Assembly: GCA_030592985.1 (NCBI GenBank)
Contig: JAUVIB010000007.1
Location: 1-22,641 of the forward strand
Reading direction: 5' to 3'
DNA length: 22,641 nucleotides
DNA from: Calditrichaceae bacterium
GTDB lineage: Bacteria; Calditrichota; Calditrichia; Calditrichales; Calditrichaceae
Positions 14,022 to 22,415 of this stretch are shown here, piece by piece. Under the pieces are notes generated by a model. That model did not search any database, was not told the origin of the DNA, and saw only the letters and a program-made list of their open reading frames with translations. Position 1 is the stretch's first letter. Every line of letters begins with the position of its first letter. A program made the position numbers and the translations under genes.

Positions 14022-15185
14022 ATGTTTAATAGCCCGGATTTTTATAATTTAACAGATAGTTTTAGCGACGAAGAACGTCTGCTGCAAAATACAGTTAGAA
14101 AATTTGTTGACCGGGAGTTCATGCCGCTTATACAGGAATATCACCGAAAGGCGGACTTTCCACTTCATTTGGTTAAGAATCTTGGAGCATTAGGACTCTT
14201 GGGTGTCACTATTCCCGAAGAATATGGCGGCTGCGGGTTAAGCTATTTTATGTATGGGTTGGCAATGCAGGAGCTGGAAAGAGGAGATAGCGGCCTGCGC
14301 TCCTTTTCCTCGGTTCAGGGAAGTCTGGTGATGTACCCGATTTTCCGTTATGGTTCTGAAGAGCAGAAAAAATACTGGCTGCCACTTTTGGCTTCCGGTG
14401 AAAAAATCGGCTGTTTTGGACTAACCGAGCCGGATCATGGTTCAGATCCGGGAGCGATGATTACTCATGCTGAAAAAACAGAAGACGGTTGGCTTTTAAA
14501 TGGCGCTAAAATGTGGATTACCAATGGTGATATCGCTGATGTTGCGCTTGTGTGGGCAAAAACAAAAGAAGGTATCAAAGGTTTTTTGCTGGAAAGTGGA
14601 TTTAAAGGATTTATAACAACCAGGATTAAGGGGAAATTCTCATTGCGGGCATCCATAACTTCGGAGTTGAGCTTTCAGGATTGTTTTATTCCACAGGAGA
14701 ATATTCTTCCGGACGCAAAGGGTTTAAAAGCTCCATTGTCATGTCTGAATGAAGCACGCTACGGAATAGCCTGGGGAGCTGTAGGGGCAGCGATGGCTTG
14801 TTATGATGAAGCCCTGAATTATGCGAAAACCCGGTTGCAGTTTGGAAAACCAATTGCAAGTTATCAAATAACCCAGGAAAAGCTTGTTTCTATGCTAAAT
14901 GAAATTACAAAAAGTCAATTATTGGTTCATCAGCTTGGTCGATTGAAAGATACGGCGAAGGCAAAGCATTATCACGTATCCCTGGCAAAAAGAAATAATG
15001 TTCACCAGGCATTGAAAATTGCTCGATCAGCCCGTACAATTCTTGGTGCAGCAGGAATTACCGATGAATACCAAACCATTCGACATTTATTGAATCTTGA
15101 ATCTGTATTAACCTATGAAGGGACGCATGAGATCCATACGCTCATTCTTGGAAATAAGATTACAGAATTAAATGCCTTTTATTAA
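14022..15185 (+). CDS. gcdH: Acyl-CoA dehydrogenase of glutaryl-CoA dehydrogenase type
   Basis: 387 residues, full length for an FAD-dependent acyl-CoA dehydrogenase. The catalytic base is Glu366 in TYEGTHEIHTLILG (364-377). FAD and substrate segments include GCFGLTEPDHGSDP (130-143), MWITNGDIADV (164-174) and the ILGAAGITDEY loop. The stretch ELERGDSGLRSFSSVQGS (84-101) keeps the Glu and Arg-Ser (Glu86, Arg93, Ser94) that in glutaryl-CoA dehydrogenase bind the distal carboxylate, so glutaryl-CoA to crotonyl-CoA is the likeliest reaction, in lysine or tryptophan breakdown. A close dicarboxyl-CoA substrate is possible. No ETF or other beta-oxidation gene is beside it. The response-regulator gene starts 14 bases after its stop. 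The start context is odd (ATG-TGA upstream). Confidence 0.93.
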   Translation: MFNSPDFYNLTDSFSDEERLLQNTVRKFVDREFMPLIQEYHRKADFPLHLVKNLGALGLLGVTIPEEYGGCGLSYFMYGLAMQELERGDSGLRSFSSVQGSLVMYPIFRYGSEEQKKYWLPLLASGEKIGCFGLTEPDHGSDPGAMITHAEKTEDGWLLNGAKMWITNGDIADVALVWAKTKEGIKGFLLESGFKGFITTRIKGKFSLRASITSELSFQDCFIPQENILPDAKGLKAPLSCLNEARYGIAWGAVGAAMACYDEALNYAKTRLQFGKPIASYQITQEKLVSMLNEITKSQLLVHQLGRLKDTAKAKHYHVSLAKRNNVHQALKIARSARTILGAAGITDEYQTIRHLLNLESVLTYEGTHEIHTLILGNKITELNAFY

Positions 15186-15199
15186 TATTGGGTAATACT

Positions 15200-16186
15200 A
15201 TGAAAGTGTTGTTAGTCGAAGATGATAAGGTATCCAGAATCGCAATCTACCGCTATTTAAGTGAGAACGGATTTGAATGTATTTCCTTGCGGTCTGTTAA
15301 AAATGCATTGGATGTGGTTTTTGAACAGGCTTTTGATATAATTTTTTGTGATATCAATTTGGAGGATGACAGCGGATTCAGTCTGCTTGAAAAAATCAGA
15401 GAATCACTGCTCGATATACCGTTTATTTTTATCACAGCATCAAATGATGATGACATTATTCATGAGGCACTAGATAAAGGAGCCGATGATTTTCTAAGAA
15501 AACCTTTTCATCTGGAAAATCTTCAGACGATTATTAAACGGAATATAGAACGTAAAAAAATTGATTTCATTCGTCGTTCTTCCAATAAAGAATCCATCCT
15601 ATTGCATGCTATTAAAGCTTTGATAGCAGCGTTAGAAGCAAAAGATTCCTATACATCGGGGCATTCGCTTCAGGTTGCCCGTTATGCTCATATGTTGGGT
15701 GAAGCTTTAGGTCTTTTTGCAGAGGAACAGTTTATTCTTGAACTTTCCGCTTTACTGCATGATATCGGGAAAATCGGTATGCCCGATAATATCTTAAAAA
15801 AAGAGGCCTCGCTTCAGGATGATGAATATAATCTTGCAAAAGAACATGTTATCATCGGTAGTAAAATAATTACTGAAATCAATGACTTGCAGGAAGTGGC
15901 CACCATTATTAGACATCATCATGAGCGCTTTGATGGAAAGGGGTATCCGGATGGTTTAAAAGGAGATGCTATCCCACTCTATTCAAGAATTATTACCATT
16001 GTCGATGCATACGAGACTATTCGCGCAAAACGTCGTTACAGCGATCAACAATCCATGGGTTATGCTTTTGAAGAGTTGATTAAACATAGTGGAACGCAAT
16101 TCGATCCCGAACTATTGGAAGTATTTATTCGTATGATACGTTCAACATTATCCTTAAAAGAGAAGCCAAAATTACAGATTGAATAA
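15200..16186 (+). CDS. Response regulator with HD-GYP c-di-GMP phosphodiesterase domain
   Basis: 328 residues from ATG 15200; a TTG at 15188 would add four residues. The REC domain (1-118) has acidic Glu7/Asp8/Asp9, phospho-acceptor Asp51 in FCDINLEDDSG, and Lys101 in LRKPFH. The HD-GYP domain (about 135-320) has HDIGKIGMPD with His187-Asp188, and HHERFDGKGYPDGL (240-253) with the GYP triplet, so phosphodiesterase activity against cyclic di-GMP is expected. Phosphorylation by an unseen histidine kinase should control it, adjusting motility or biofilm behaviour. It lies 14 bases behind the dehydrogenase, a pairing with no obvious functional link. The terminator at 16185 closes the unit. Confidence 0.95.
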   Translation: MKVLLVEDDKVSRIAIYRYLSENGFECISLRSVKNALDVVFEQAFDIIFCDINLEDDSGFSLLEKIRESLLDIPFIFITASNDDDIIHEALDKGADDFLRKPFHLENLQTIIKRNIERKKIDFIRRSSNKESILLHAIKALIAALEAKDSYTSGHSLQVARYAHMLGEALGLFAEEQFILELSALLHDIGKIGMPDNILKKEASLQDDEYNLAKEHVIIGSKIITEINDLQEVATIIRHHHERFDGKGYPDGLKGDAIPLYSRIITIVDAYETIRAKRRYSDQQSMGYAFEELIKHSGTQFDPELLEVFIRMIRSTLSLKEKPKLQIE

Positions 16187-16212
16187 AAAAAGCGCTGAGT
16201 CAGCGCTTTTTT
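16185..16212. terminator. Bidirectional intrinsic terminator
   Basis: Stem AGCGCTG / CAGCGCT with a three-base AGT loop is flanked by seven A on the left and six T on the right. The A- and T-runs can also pair. Seen from either strand it is a GC-rich hairpin followed by a U-run, so it serves both the HD-GYP gene (+) and the convergent TPR lipoprotein gene (-), whose stop is 37 bases away. Confidence 0.93.
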
Positions 16213-16248
16213 CAGTATTGCAAGAGAGATTAATTAGATATCCAAATA

Positions 16249-17244
16249 TCAAGGTAAATATTTCTTCACAATATTGCCTTTTCCATCGTCATAAGAAAAA
16301 TAATCTAAACTAACCGATTTTGAAGCAGGGAAAGAAAGAATAGCATCTAAGCGCTTTGCCGTCTTTACCTCTATTGATTTTGTTAGCCCACCCTCAAATT
16401 TATCGGTCTGTTCTGAGTCGAAACTATATGAAGTGCCATCTTTGTCAATCAGTTTGAAGTTTTCCGGATTAATAGTTGATGTTTCATTAGTATAATTGAA
16501 TACAGTGAAATCAATGGTTGTAAATTTCCCTTTTTGCTGGATTCCGGCAATCGCTAAGGGAAAAACCGTGTCGAAGTCGGGAATACTCAGGGTTTTTTTC
16601 CTGGTTAATTTTAAATATTTTTCAGCTTCTTTATCTTCCGGGTTAAATGATGCAGCTTTTGCTAAATAAAACTCAGCTAATAGATAGTCATCAGAAACTT
16701 TAGTTTTTTTAGCCCTATTATAATAACCGAGACCTTTGTTAAACATTCCCTGGAAATTATCCGCCTTTACTTGTGCCAGCAATTCGCTTGCTTTTTGATT
16801 TGCTTCATCAAATTCAACGGCTACTTCCAGATATTCAAGCGTCTTATTAAGATATAATTTTTTCTGTATATCATTTTTTGGCTTTGTCGAGTTGTAGGCA
16901 TTAGCGAGCTCATATAAAAGATTGCTATAATCCTTTGTTAATTCAGGTGTTTGGATATCCTCTTCCAATAATCCCATAGCTTTATTGTAATTTCCTTCAA
17001 AAGATTTAATATTTTTTCTTCTTTTAAAAAGATCAAATCCTTGTTGCATATAGGATAAGGCAATTTTTTCCAATAGTGTTACATCATCCGGAGATGCTTT
17101 TTGAGCTTCTTTATAAAACCCAATTGCTTCTTTATATTTACCCTCTGCATACGCTTTATCTCCATTCTCAAGTGGGTTACCTCCACAACTTATAAGAAAT
17201 ATTAAAGGTAGTAAAACCATAAAAAATTTTGTAAAATACCGCAT
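16249..17244 (-). CDS. TPR-repeat lipoprotein
   Basis: 331 residues. The signal peptide ends in FLISCGG with Cys20 as lipidation site, placing the protein on the periplasmic side of a membrane. Tetratricopeptide-like repeats follow: GDKAYAEGKYKEAIGFYKEA (28-47), a second set around 85-150, and one near 170-205 (GLGYYNRAKK and LAEFYLAKAASFNPED). The last 110 residues form a beta-rich domain (IDFTVFNYTNETSTINPENF, then DKDGTSYSF) resembling the DUF4352/Ig-like domain of other lipoproteins. TPRs bind other proteins, so an envelope scaffold role is likely; the partner is unknown. AGGAG precedes the start. It diverges from the MBL/comEC unit across 92 bases, which contain a small inverted repeat TTTAGT/ACTAAA (17298-17318). 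Confidence 0.82.
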   Translation of the reverse strand: MRYFTKFFMVLLPLIFLISCGGNPLENGDKAYAEGKYKEAIGFYKEAQKASPDDVTLLEKIALSYMQQGFDLFKRRKNIKSFEGNYNKAMGLLEEDIQTPELTKDYSNLLYELANAYNSTKPKNDIQKKLYLNKTLEYLEVAVEFDEANQKASELLAQVKADNFQGMFNKGLGYYNRAKKTKVSDDYLLAEFYLAKAASFNPEDKEAEKYLKLTRKKTLSIPDFDTVFPLAIAGIQQKGKFTTIDFTVFNYTNETSTINPENFKLIDKDGTSYSFDSEQTDKFEGGLTKSIEVKTAKRLDAILSFPASKSVSLDYFSYDDGKGNIVKKYLP

Positions 17245-17336
17245 AAGATTCTCCTTTTTTTAATTTATTATTCACTTTATTTTATATTATCGGTATATTT
17301 AGTGAAAAATTTACTAAAAAAATATGAATTTTTAAA

Positions 17337-18077
17337 ATGAAAATTAAAATTCTTGGTTCAGGAACGATTATATCCGGAAAAAAACGTAATCCGGCCGGTT
17401 ATCTGTTGGAATATAAATCGTCTTTTGCCCTAATTGATATGGGCCCGGGGACCATCAGGCAATTAATTACTTTAGAAATTGATATGTTAAAGATCAATGC
17501 CGTTTTTATTTCACATTTTCATTTTGATCATTGCTCTGATTTGCTCCCTTTTTTACTGAGGCGTTATTTGTTGAAAAAAAGATTTAATGAAGACTTTAGA
17601 GTTTTCGGGCCTGTAGGCTTGAAAGAGTGGTTTAGCGGACAAAGTGCTTTGCAAGGAAGCTGGTTAACTGAGCATCTGATAGAATTAATAGAATTTCGGG
17701 AAAGGGAAATCCTTTGGAAGAATCTTAAAATCAGGGCGATATTGAACGGACATACGGAAAATAGTCTTTCGTATCGCTTTGAAGGTGATAAAAGTCTGTT
17801 TTACAGCGCAGATACCGGATTTAACCAGGATTTAATTCCCTTTGCAAAAGATGCTGACCATGCTATTATGGAGTGCTCCGTTCCGGACGGTCAGGAGGCG
17901 GACGGCCATTTAACGCCTTCTACCGTAGGTTTTATAGCAGAGAAGGCAAATATAAAAAAATTGATAATCAGCCATATATATCCGAAAAATGATACAGATG
18001 ATCTTAAAGATAGAATAGGAAAGTACTTTTCGGGTGAAATAATTATTGCCAGTGATTATTTAGAGATAAATATTTAA
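17337..18077 (+). CDS. MBL-fold metal-dependent hydrolase (RNase Z-like)
   Basis: 246 residues. All zinc-ligand motifs of the metallo-beta-lactamase fold are present: SHFHFDHCSD with His60, His62, Asp64 and His65; NGHTENS with His139; YSADTG with Asp159; GHLTP with His191; and SHIYP with His213. The N-terminus KILGSGTIISGKKRNPAGYL and the GHLTPSTVGF segment resemble the ribonuclease Z branch. The flexible arm that binds tRNA in true RNase Z is not evident and the protein is short, so the substrate may be another phosphodiester. It should be cytoplasmic. It starts without a visible ribosome site and is followed after two bases by comEC, whose C-terminus is also an MBL domain. Confidence 0.9.
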   Translation: MKIKILGSGTIISGKKRNPAGYLLEYKSSFALIDMGPGTIRQLITLEIDMLKINAVFISHFHFDHCSDLLPFLLRRYLLKKRFNEDFRVFGPVGLKEWFSGQSALQGSWLTEHLIELIEFREREILWKNLKIRAILNGHTENSLSYRFEGDKSLFYSADTGFNQDLIPFAKDADHAIMECSVPDGQEADGHLTPSTVGFIAEKANIKKLIISHIYPKNDTDDLKDRIGKYFSGEIIIASDYLEINI

Positions 18078-18079
18078 AA

Positions 18080-20491
18080 ATGATAAACATTGATCTGTCA
18101 TCAAACTACCGCTCTTTCCCTGCTCTATGGATTTTTTTGATATTTGCTACCGGAATACTTATTGGGCATTTATTGTTAGACATAATAGAATTAAAATTAT
18201 TAATATTTGTAATAATCCTTCTATTCTTTATCGCCCTCATTCTTTATATAAAAAATCACTCTTTTTTTATTTATACTATTTTTTTATTACTTATTGCTGT
18301 TGGAATAGGCCGAATTCTTATCTCCCTGACATTATTTGAAGAAGCGTATCTGCTTAACAGGGAAATTGGCGGAATGTTAACTGTAAAGGGCTGGATTTCG
18401 GAAGCGCATTATCGAAAAGATGATAGAAATAGTTATATTTTATCCTGTGAAGAAATTAATAGTGATTCTGTCTATTGGCAAGCCAAAGGGAGAATATTAG
18501 TTCGTCAGGGTAAATATCCGCAAAGATTAAAATATGGTGAAAAAATTAAAACGGTATTGAATCTTTCAAGAACTGATTTGCCGCATAATCCGGGGGACTT
18601 TAATTACAGGCAGTATCTGCAAATGAAAAGTATTTATTTCTCGGCATCTTTGCCGGAAGATATCACAATTTTAGAGGGTTTGAAAGGGAATTATTTAAAA
18701 CGTTTTTTGTTGATTCCCATTCAACAGCGTATTCTAACTATTATTGATTATTTTGTTGATGATCCGGCGAACAGTATAATGAAAGCACTGCTTCTCGGGG
18801 AAAAACAGGATATTGACAGAGATATAATACATGATTTTCAAAAGGTTGGAGTCATTCATGTGTTGGCCATATCCGGTCTACATGTGGGGATTATTCTGGC
18901 CATTTTCTTGTTCCTGTTTTCTGTTGTTGGATTACCTTATTACTGGAAAACCGGATTAGCTCTTCTGGTTTTATTGCTCTATATGGCCTTGGTAGATTTT
19001 CGGGCTCCGGTTGTGCGTGCAACTCTTATGGCCGTATTTTATTATGGAGCGAAGCTAAGCCAAAGAAAAGTTAATCCTATTAATATTCTGGCAGGCGCAG
19101 GCTTACTTATATTAATTGCAGACCCCAGACAACTTTTTTCTGCGGGATTTCAATTTTCCTTTGCTGCTGTCTTTTCAATCCTTTACGGTTATTCCCGCCT
19201 TTCTGTTCTTTGGCCATTTTCAATAAACCGAAGTAGATGGCGACGGTATTTCAATAATTGGATACGGCAGCCCATTTTGGTTTCTCTAACGGCTGTTTTG
19301 GGAATAACTCCCTTAACATGGTTTTATTATGGTACTCTACAGCTTGGGGCGATCATTTCAAATTTATTTATTATTCCCCTGTTTGCCATGTTTTTAATGC
19401 TTTGTTTTATATTTCTTGCTTTAGCGCTTCCGGGATTACCCGGGGCTCTCGGTTTGGCCTATATTTTAAATAAAATAATGATTTTTATTATTTTTATTGT
19501 TAATAAATTATCTCAACTTTCTTTAATACAGTTTTACATGCCCCATCCTTCGATACTGATGGTTTTTCTATTAATTGTTTTGATTTTATTACTGTATAAC
19601 ATCAATAGAAAATTGGTATTCCCCTATTTGATTATAGTATTGATGATTTTTGGATTCTTAATTGTTAATGATATTTTTAGAATAGATAATAATAAATTAA
19701 GGATAACCTATGTGGATGTGGGGCAAGGAGACGGTGCGATTATTCAGACGCCGGGAGGAGATGCCATTGTTATTGATGGTGGAAATCGTCAGTTTAAAAA
19801 AGATGCCGGACAGCGTTTCATGGTTCCCCTTTTACGGTATTATGGGATTTACCAAATTAAATATCTCATTGGCAGTCATTCCCATAGTGACCATATTGGA
19901 GGATTAATTGCAATCCTGCAGAATATATCGACCGATACACTGGTATTGAGCGGGTACCAATCAAAAACAAAATTGTATCAATTGCTTATAAATACGGCAA
20001 AAGAAAAAAATGTACCCGTTATTTTTAAAGGGAAAGGGGGCGCGCTCAATATGGGAAAAAACTTGAGGTTTTATATCTTACATCCCGATTCCCAGCATTT
20101 AAAGGCGCAATCTTATTCCGGAAATGAAGTCAATAACAGCTCTTTAGTGATGAAAATATGTTATGGAAATACTTCCTTCCTTTTTACCGGTGACCTGGAA
20201 CGCAATGCCGAAAACAATTTAATAGAATATGGTACTTTTTTGCAAAGCAATGTTTTAAAAGTAGGGCACCATGGTAGTAAAACATCGACTTCGGACGCAT
20301 TTCTCAGCTTAATTCGTCCCCATTACTCTGTTGTATCGGTGGGGAAAAGAAATATCTTTTATCACCCAAGCAGGGAAACAATACGACGGTTGTGGGAATA
20401 TAAGGCTCATCCTTTACGGACTGATCATTTCGGGGCATTGGTTTTTGAAAGTGATGGGAAAGACGTCTCTTTTGTTAATTGGCGGGAATGA
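18080..20491 (+). CDS. comEC: ComEC/Rec2 DNA-uptake channel protein
   Basis: 803 residues with the full three-part layout. Membrane segments and a DUF4131-like soluble domain occupy about 1-220. The Competence membrane domain (about 225-510) carries the hallmark IHVLAISGLHVGI (Ser265, Gly266, Leu267, His268). A C-terminal metallo-beta-lactamase domain (about 535-803) has VDVGQGDGAI (Gly548-Gly552), DGGN (566-569), SHSHSDHIGGL with His600, His602, Asp604 and His605, and later GHHGSKTS. ComEC passes single-stranded DNA across the inner membrane during natural transformation, and its MBL domain is thought to degrade the other strand. The gene is intact, so transformability is plausible, but no comEA or pilus gene is in view. 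It begins two bases after the upstream MBL gene. Confidence 0.95.
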   Translation: MINIDLSSNYRSFPALWIFLIFATGILIGHLLLDIIELKLLIFVIILLFFIALILYIKNHSFFIYTIFLLLIAVGIGRILISLTLFEEAYLLNREIGGMLTVKGWISEAHYRKDDRNSYILSCEEINSDSVYWQAKGRILVRQGKYPQRLKYGEKIKTVLNLSRTDLPHNPGDFNYRQYLQMKSIYFSASLPEDITILEGLKGNYLKRFLLIPIQQRILTIIDYFVDDPANSIMKALLLGEKQDIDRDIIHDFQKVGVIHVLAISGLHVGIILAIFLFLFSVVGLPYYWKTGLALLVLLLYMALVDFRAPVVRATLMAVFYYGAKLSQRKVNPINILAGAGLLILIADPRQLFSAGFQFSFAAVFSILYGYSRLSVLWPFSINRSRWRRYFNNWIRQPILVSLTAVLGITPLTWFYYGTLQLGAIISNLFIIPLFAMFLMLCFIFLALALPGLPGALGLAYILNKIMIFIIFIVNKLSQLSLIQFYMPHPSILMVFLLIVLILLLYNINRKLVFPYLIIVLMIFGFLIVNDIFRIDNNKLRITYVDVGQGDGAIIQTPGGDAIVIDGGNRQFKKDAGQRFMVPLLRYYGIYQIKYLIGSHSHSDHIGGLIAILQNISTDTLVLSGYQSKTKLYQLLINTAKEKNVPVIFKGKGGALNMGKNLRFYILHPDSQHLKAQSYSGNEVNNSSLVMKICYGNTSFLFTGDLERNAENNLIEYGTFLQSNVLKVGHHGSKTSTSDAFLSLIRPHYSVVSVGKRNIFYHPSRETIRRLWEYKAHPLRTDHFGALVFESDGKDVSFVNWRE

Positions 20492-20606
20492 ATAATTTTA
20501 GGATTCGTAGAATAAAGAAGAAGCGGGTTTTGAATTATTCTATTTGTACAAAACAAATCGCAAATACCAATTATCAAAGTTTTCGGAAGACCGTGCGTTA
20601 AATTTC

Positions 20607-20723
20607 AACGCAGAGAGCGCAAAGACCACAGAGATTTTTTTATTTTTTATCAATCAATATTATTATTACCGTTCCCCTATATAAAAAATTTGCTATTTAC
20701 TATCTTCTGTGTCCTCTGCGTTT
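20607..20723. repeat. Inverted CGCAGAG element (possible MITE-like or dispersed repeat)
   Basis: The left end reads AACGCAGAG (20607-20615), then AGCGCAAAGACCACAGAG and a T-run. The right end reads CTTCTGTG then CCTCTGCGTTT (20713-20723), whose reverse complement again starts AACGCAGAG and continues into ACACAGAAG. The arms pair for nine perfect bases, then imperfectly, around about 75 AT-rich bases. Sequence of this CGCAGAG type is familiar to me as a dispersed intergenic repeat in many environmental bacteria, but I cannot test copy number here. No target-site duplication is obvious. Confidence 0.55.
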
Positions 20724-20893
20724 ATATATTTTCTTATAACCAACGTATAAACCTTAATCATTACTGTCCAAATTTAATCATGAAGATTCTTTATTTTGGA
20801 AAAGTATGAAATATTACTCGTTTTAAGTGAAAATTCTTTGCTTATATTTTCCAGACTGATTAGATTCTTATTAACGATTTATTCACTGTTTAC

Positions 20894-20900
20894 AGGAGGT
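20894..20900 (+). promoter_or_regulatory. Strong Shine-Dalgarno site fixing a TTG start
   Basis: AGGAGGT lies four bases before TTG 20905-20907. The first in-frame ATG, at 20917, is 16 bases from the site and would remove the first four residues. The TTG is therefore the better start for the mutase. Confidence 0.75.
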
Positions 20901-20904
20901 TCTA

Positions 20905-22263
20905 TTGTCTCGTTTAATGGTTTCCGTTTCCGGAATACGCGGTGAAATTGGCAGTACACTGTCCCCGGAGACGATTCATGATTTTATTGCCGCTTTTTCC
21001 GTTTTCTTAAAAGGTGGTAAGGTTGTTGTCGGGCGTGATTCGCGTGTATCCGGACCCTTTGTTACTCATATAGTCAAAGGTGTTTTAATGGCCAATGGCT
21101 GCGACGTTATTGATATCGGTATTGTCCCTACGCCAACTGTGCAAATGGAAGTGGAGCATTATAAAGCTGCAGGAGGTATTGCCATTACAGCCAGTCATAA
21201 TCCACTACAATGGAATGGTTTAAAATTTATTGATAGTGATGGGCGTTTTTTAAGTCCTGCGAGAGCTGAGGAAGTATTTAAATTAAGGGATAATAAACGT
21301 TCCAATCCGGTTGAGTGGGATAAACTTGGTAAAGAAGTTCAGGATGATCAGGCGGTCATGCGTCATATTGATGCGGTATTAAATATCTCATATCTTGATA
21401 TTGAAGGTATACGAAAGGAAAATTTTAAAGTCGCCGTTGATACGGTTAATGGCGCTGGCGGAGAAATCATTCCCGCCCTTTTGGAAAAGCTGGGCTGTGA
21501 AGTAATTGCCATTAATAAGGAAATGACAGGTGAATTCGCTCATACACCGGAACCTTTACCCGAAAACCTAAAACAGCTTGGTGATGTAATCCGAAAAACC
21601 GGAGCGGATTTCGGATTTGCTGTTGATCCTGATGTTGATCGTTGTGCTATCGTAGATAATAAAGGTAATCCTATTGGAGAAGAGTACACACTGCCAATTG
21701 CGGTAAAATTGGTATTCTCTAAAAAAATGGGGCGTATTGTGATCAATATGTCTACCTCCAGGGCTTCTGAAGATATTGCAAAATATTATAACTGTATGTT
21801 TATCCGCTCTAAAGTGGGGGAGATTAATGTTGCCGATAAAATGAAAGAGATTGATGCGGTTATCGGTGGTGAAGGAAATGGCGGCGTTATTTTACCCGAA
21901 GTTCATACCGGGCGGGATGCTCCGGTGGCGGTAGCGCTTACTTTACAGGCAATGCTTGAATTTGGCGGAACCATGGAAGAACTGAAAAATTCACTTCCTC
22001 AATACTCAATGGTTAAAAATAAAGTAAATATTGAGGGAATTGATCCGGATTTGATATTAGAAAAACTGGCAGAGAAATATAAAAATGAAGAAATTGACCT
22101 GCTTGACGGTGTTAAGATTGATTTTGAACAGAGCTGGGTACATCTTAGAAAATCCAACACGGAACCTATATTGAGAATCATCAGCGAGGCGCCCAATGAA
22201 AAAGAAGCCAATGAATTAGCGGACCGTTTTGGCCGGGAAGTGCAGGAGATAAGTAGAAAGTAA
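20905..22263 (+). CDS. glmM: Phosphoglucosamine mutase-type alpha-D-phosphohexomutase
   Basis: 452 residues in the usual four domains of the phosphohexomutase superfamily. The phosphoserine loop is ITASHNPLQWNG with Ser97. The Mg2+ loop is DPDVDRCA (Asp241, Asp243, Asp245). The sugar loop is GGEGNGGVILPE (321-332). The phosphate loop is RKSNTEPILR (415-424). GlmM converts glucosamine-6-phosphate to glucosamine-1-phosphate for UDP-GlcNAc, peptidoglycan and lipopolysaccharide. Typical bacterial GlmM has GEQSGH in the sugar loop. The GEGNGG form seen here resembles the archaeal GlmM/phosphomannomutase branch, so glucose or mannose phosphates cannot be excluded and the symbol is provisional. The start is TTG with a strong ribosome site. 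The 3' end runs into a heptamer repeat tract. Confidence 0.88.
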   Translation: MSRLMVSVSGIRGEIGSTLSPETIHDFIAAFSVFLKGGKVVVGRDSRVSGPFVTHIVKGVLMANGCDVIDIGIVPTPTVQMEVEHYKAAGGIAITASHNPLQWNGLKFIDSDGRFLSPARAEEVFKLRDNKRSNPVEWDKLGKEVQDDQAVMRHIDAVLNISYLDIEGIRKENFKVAVDTVNGAGGEIIPALLEKLGCEVIAINKEMTGEFAHTPEPLPENLKQLGDVIRKTGADFGFAVDPDVDRCAIVDNKGNPIGEEYTLPIAVKLVFSKKMGRIVINMSTSRASEDIAKYYNCMFIRSKVGEINVADKMKEIDAVIGGEGNGGVILPEVHTGRDAPVAVALTLQAMLEFGGTMEELKNSLPQYSMVKNKVNIEGIDPDLILEKLAEKYKNEEIDLLDGVKIDFEQSWVHLRKSNTEPILRIISEAPNEKEANELADRFGREVQEISRK

Positions 22264-22293
22264 AAAGTAGAAGGTGGAAAATATGAAGTTGGG
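22252..22293 (+). repeat. Heptamer tandem repeat tract across the glmM stop
   Basis: Six consecutive seven-base units can be read: AGTAGAA, AGTAAAA, AGTAGAA, GGTGGAA, then the looser AATATGA and AGTTGGG. The first units encode the last residues and stop of the mutase. The spacing is strict for the first four units. Short heptamer arrays of this kind are known as intergenic repeats in some bacteria; nothing here says what this one does. Confidence 0.5.
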
Positions 22294-22415
22294 ATGTCTT
22301 GCTTCTATCGGTGTTTGTAAGAGAAATTATATAGTGTATTAAGTTTTAAAGTTATGTGGAAAAGAGAATTACAATTGATAAGAATAAAAATCCGGCTGAT
22401 GATTTTTTTGAAAAA

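Larger units (their letters stand above)
20492..20904. other. Intergenic region between comEC and the hexosamine mutase
   Basis: 413 bases without a supportable gene. It contains an inverted element with CGCAGAG arms at 20607-20723 (separate entry), small inverted repeats GAATAATT/AATTATTC (20490-20497 and 20533-20540) that start at the comEC stop, and ATTTGT/ACAAAT (20542-20558). None of the small ones has a T-run, so no clear terminator for comEC is visible. A weak promoter match, TTGCTT (20838-20843), 17 bases, TAGATT (20861-20866), lies 38 bases before the next gene. Confidence 0.45.

Noticed and set aside
14007..14024. TGA read as an amino acid, extending the dehydrogenase
   Set aside because: Other genes here (NlpC/P60, comEC) end in TGA, and no selenocysteine-type hairpin is apparent, so a recoded TGA is not supported.
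16185..16212. Operator or mobile-element end
   Set aside because: A GC-rich stem flanked by A- and T-runs between two convergent genes is fully explained as a bidirectional terminator.
20607..20723. Insertion sequence
   Set aside because: About 117 bases with no open frame and no visible target duplication; at most a non-autonomous repeat.
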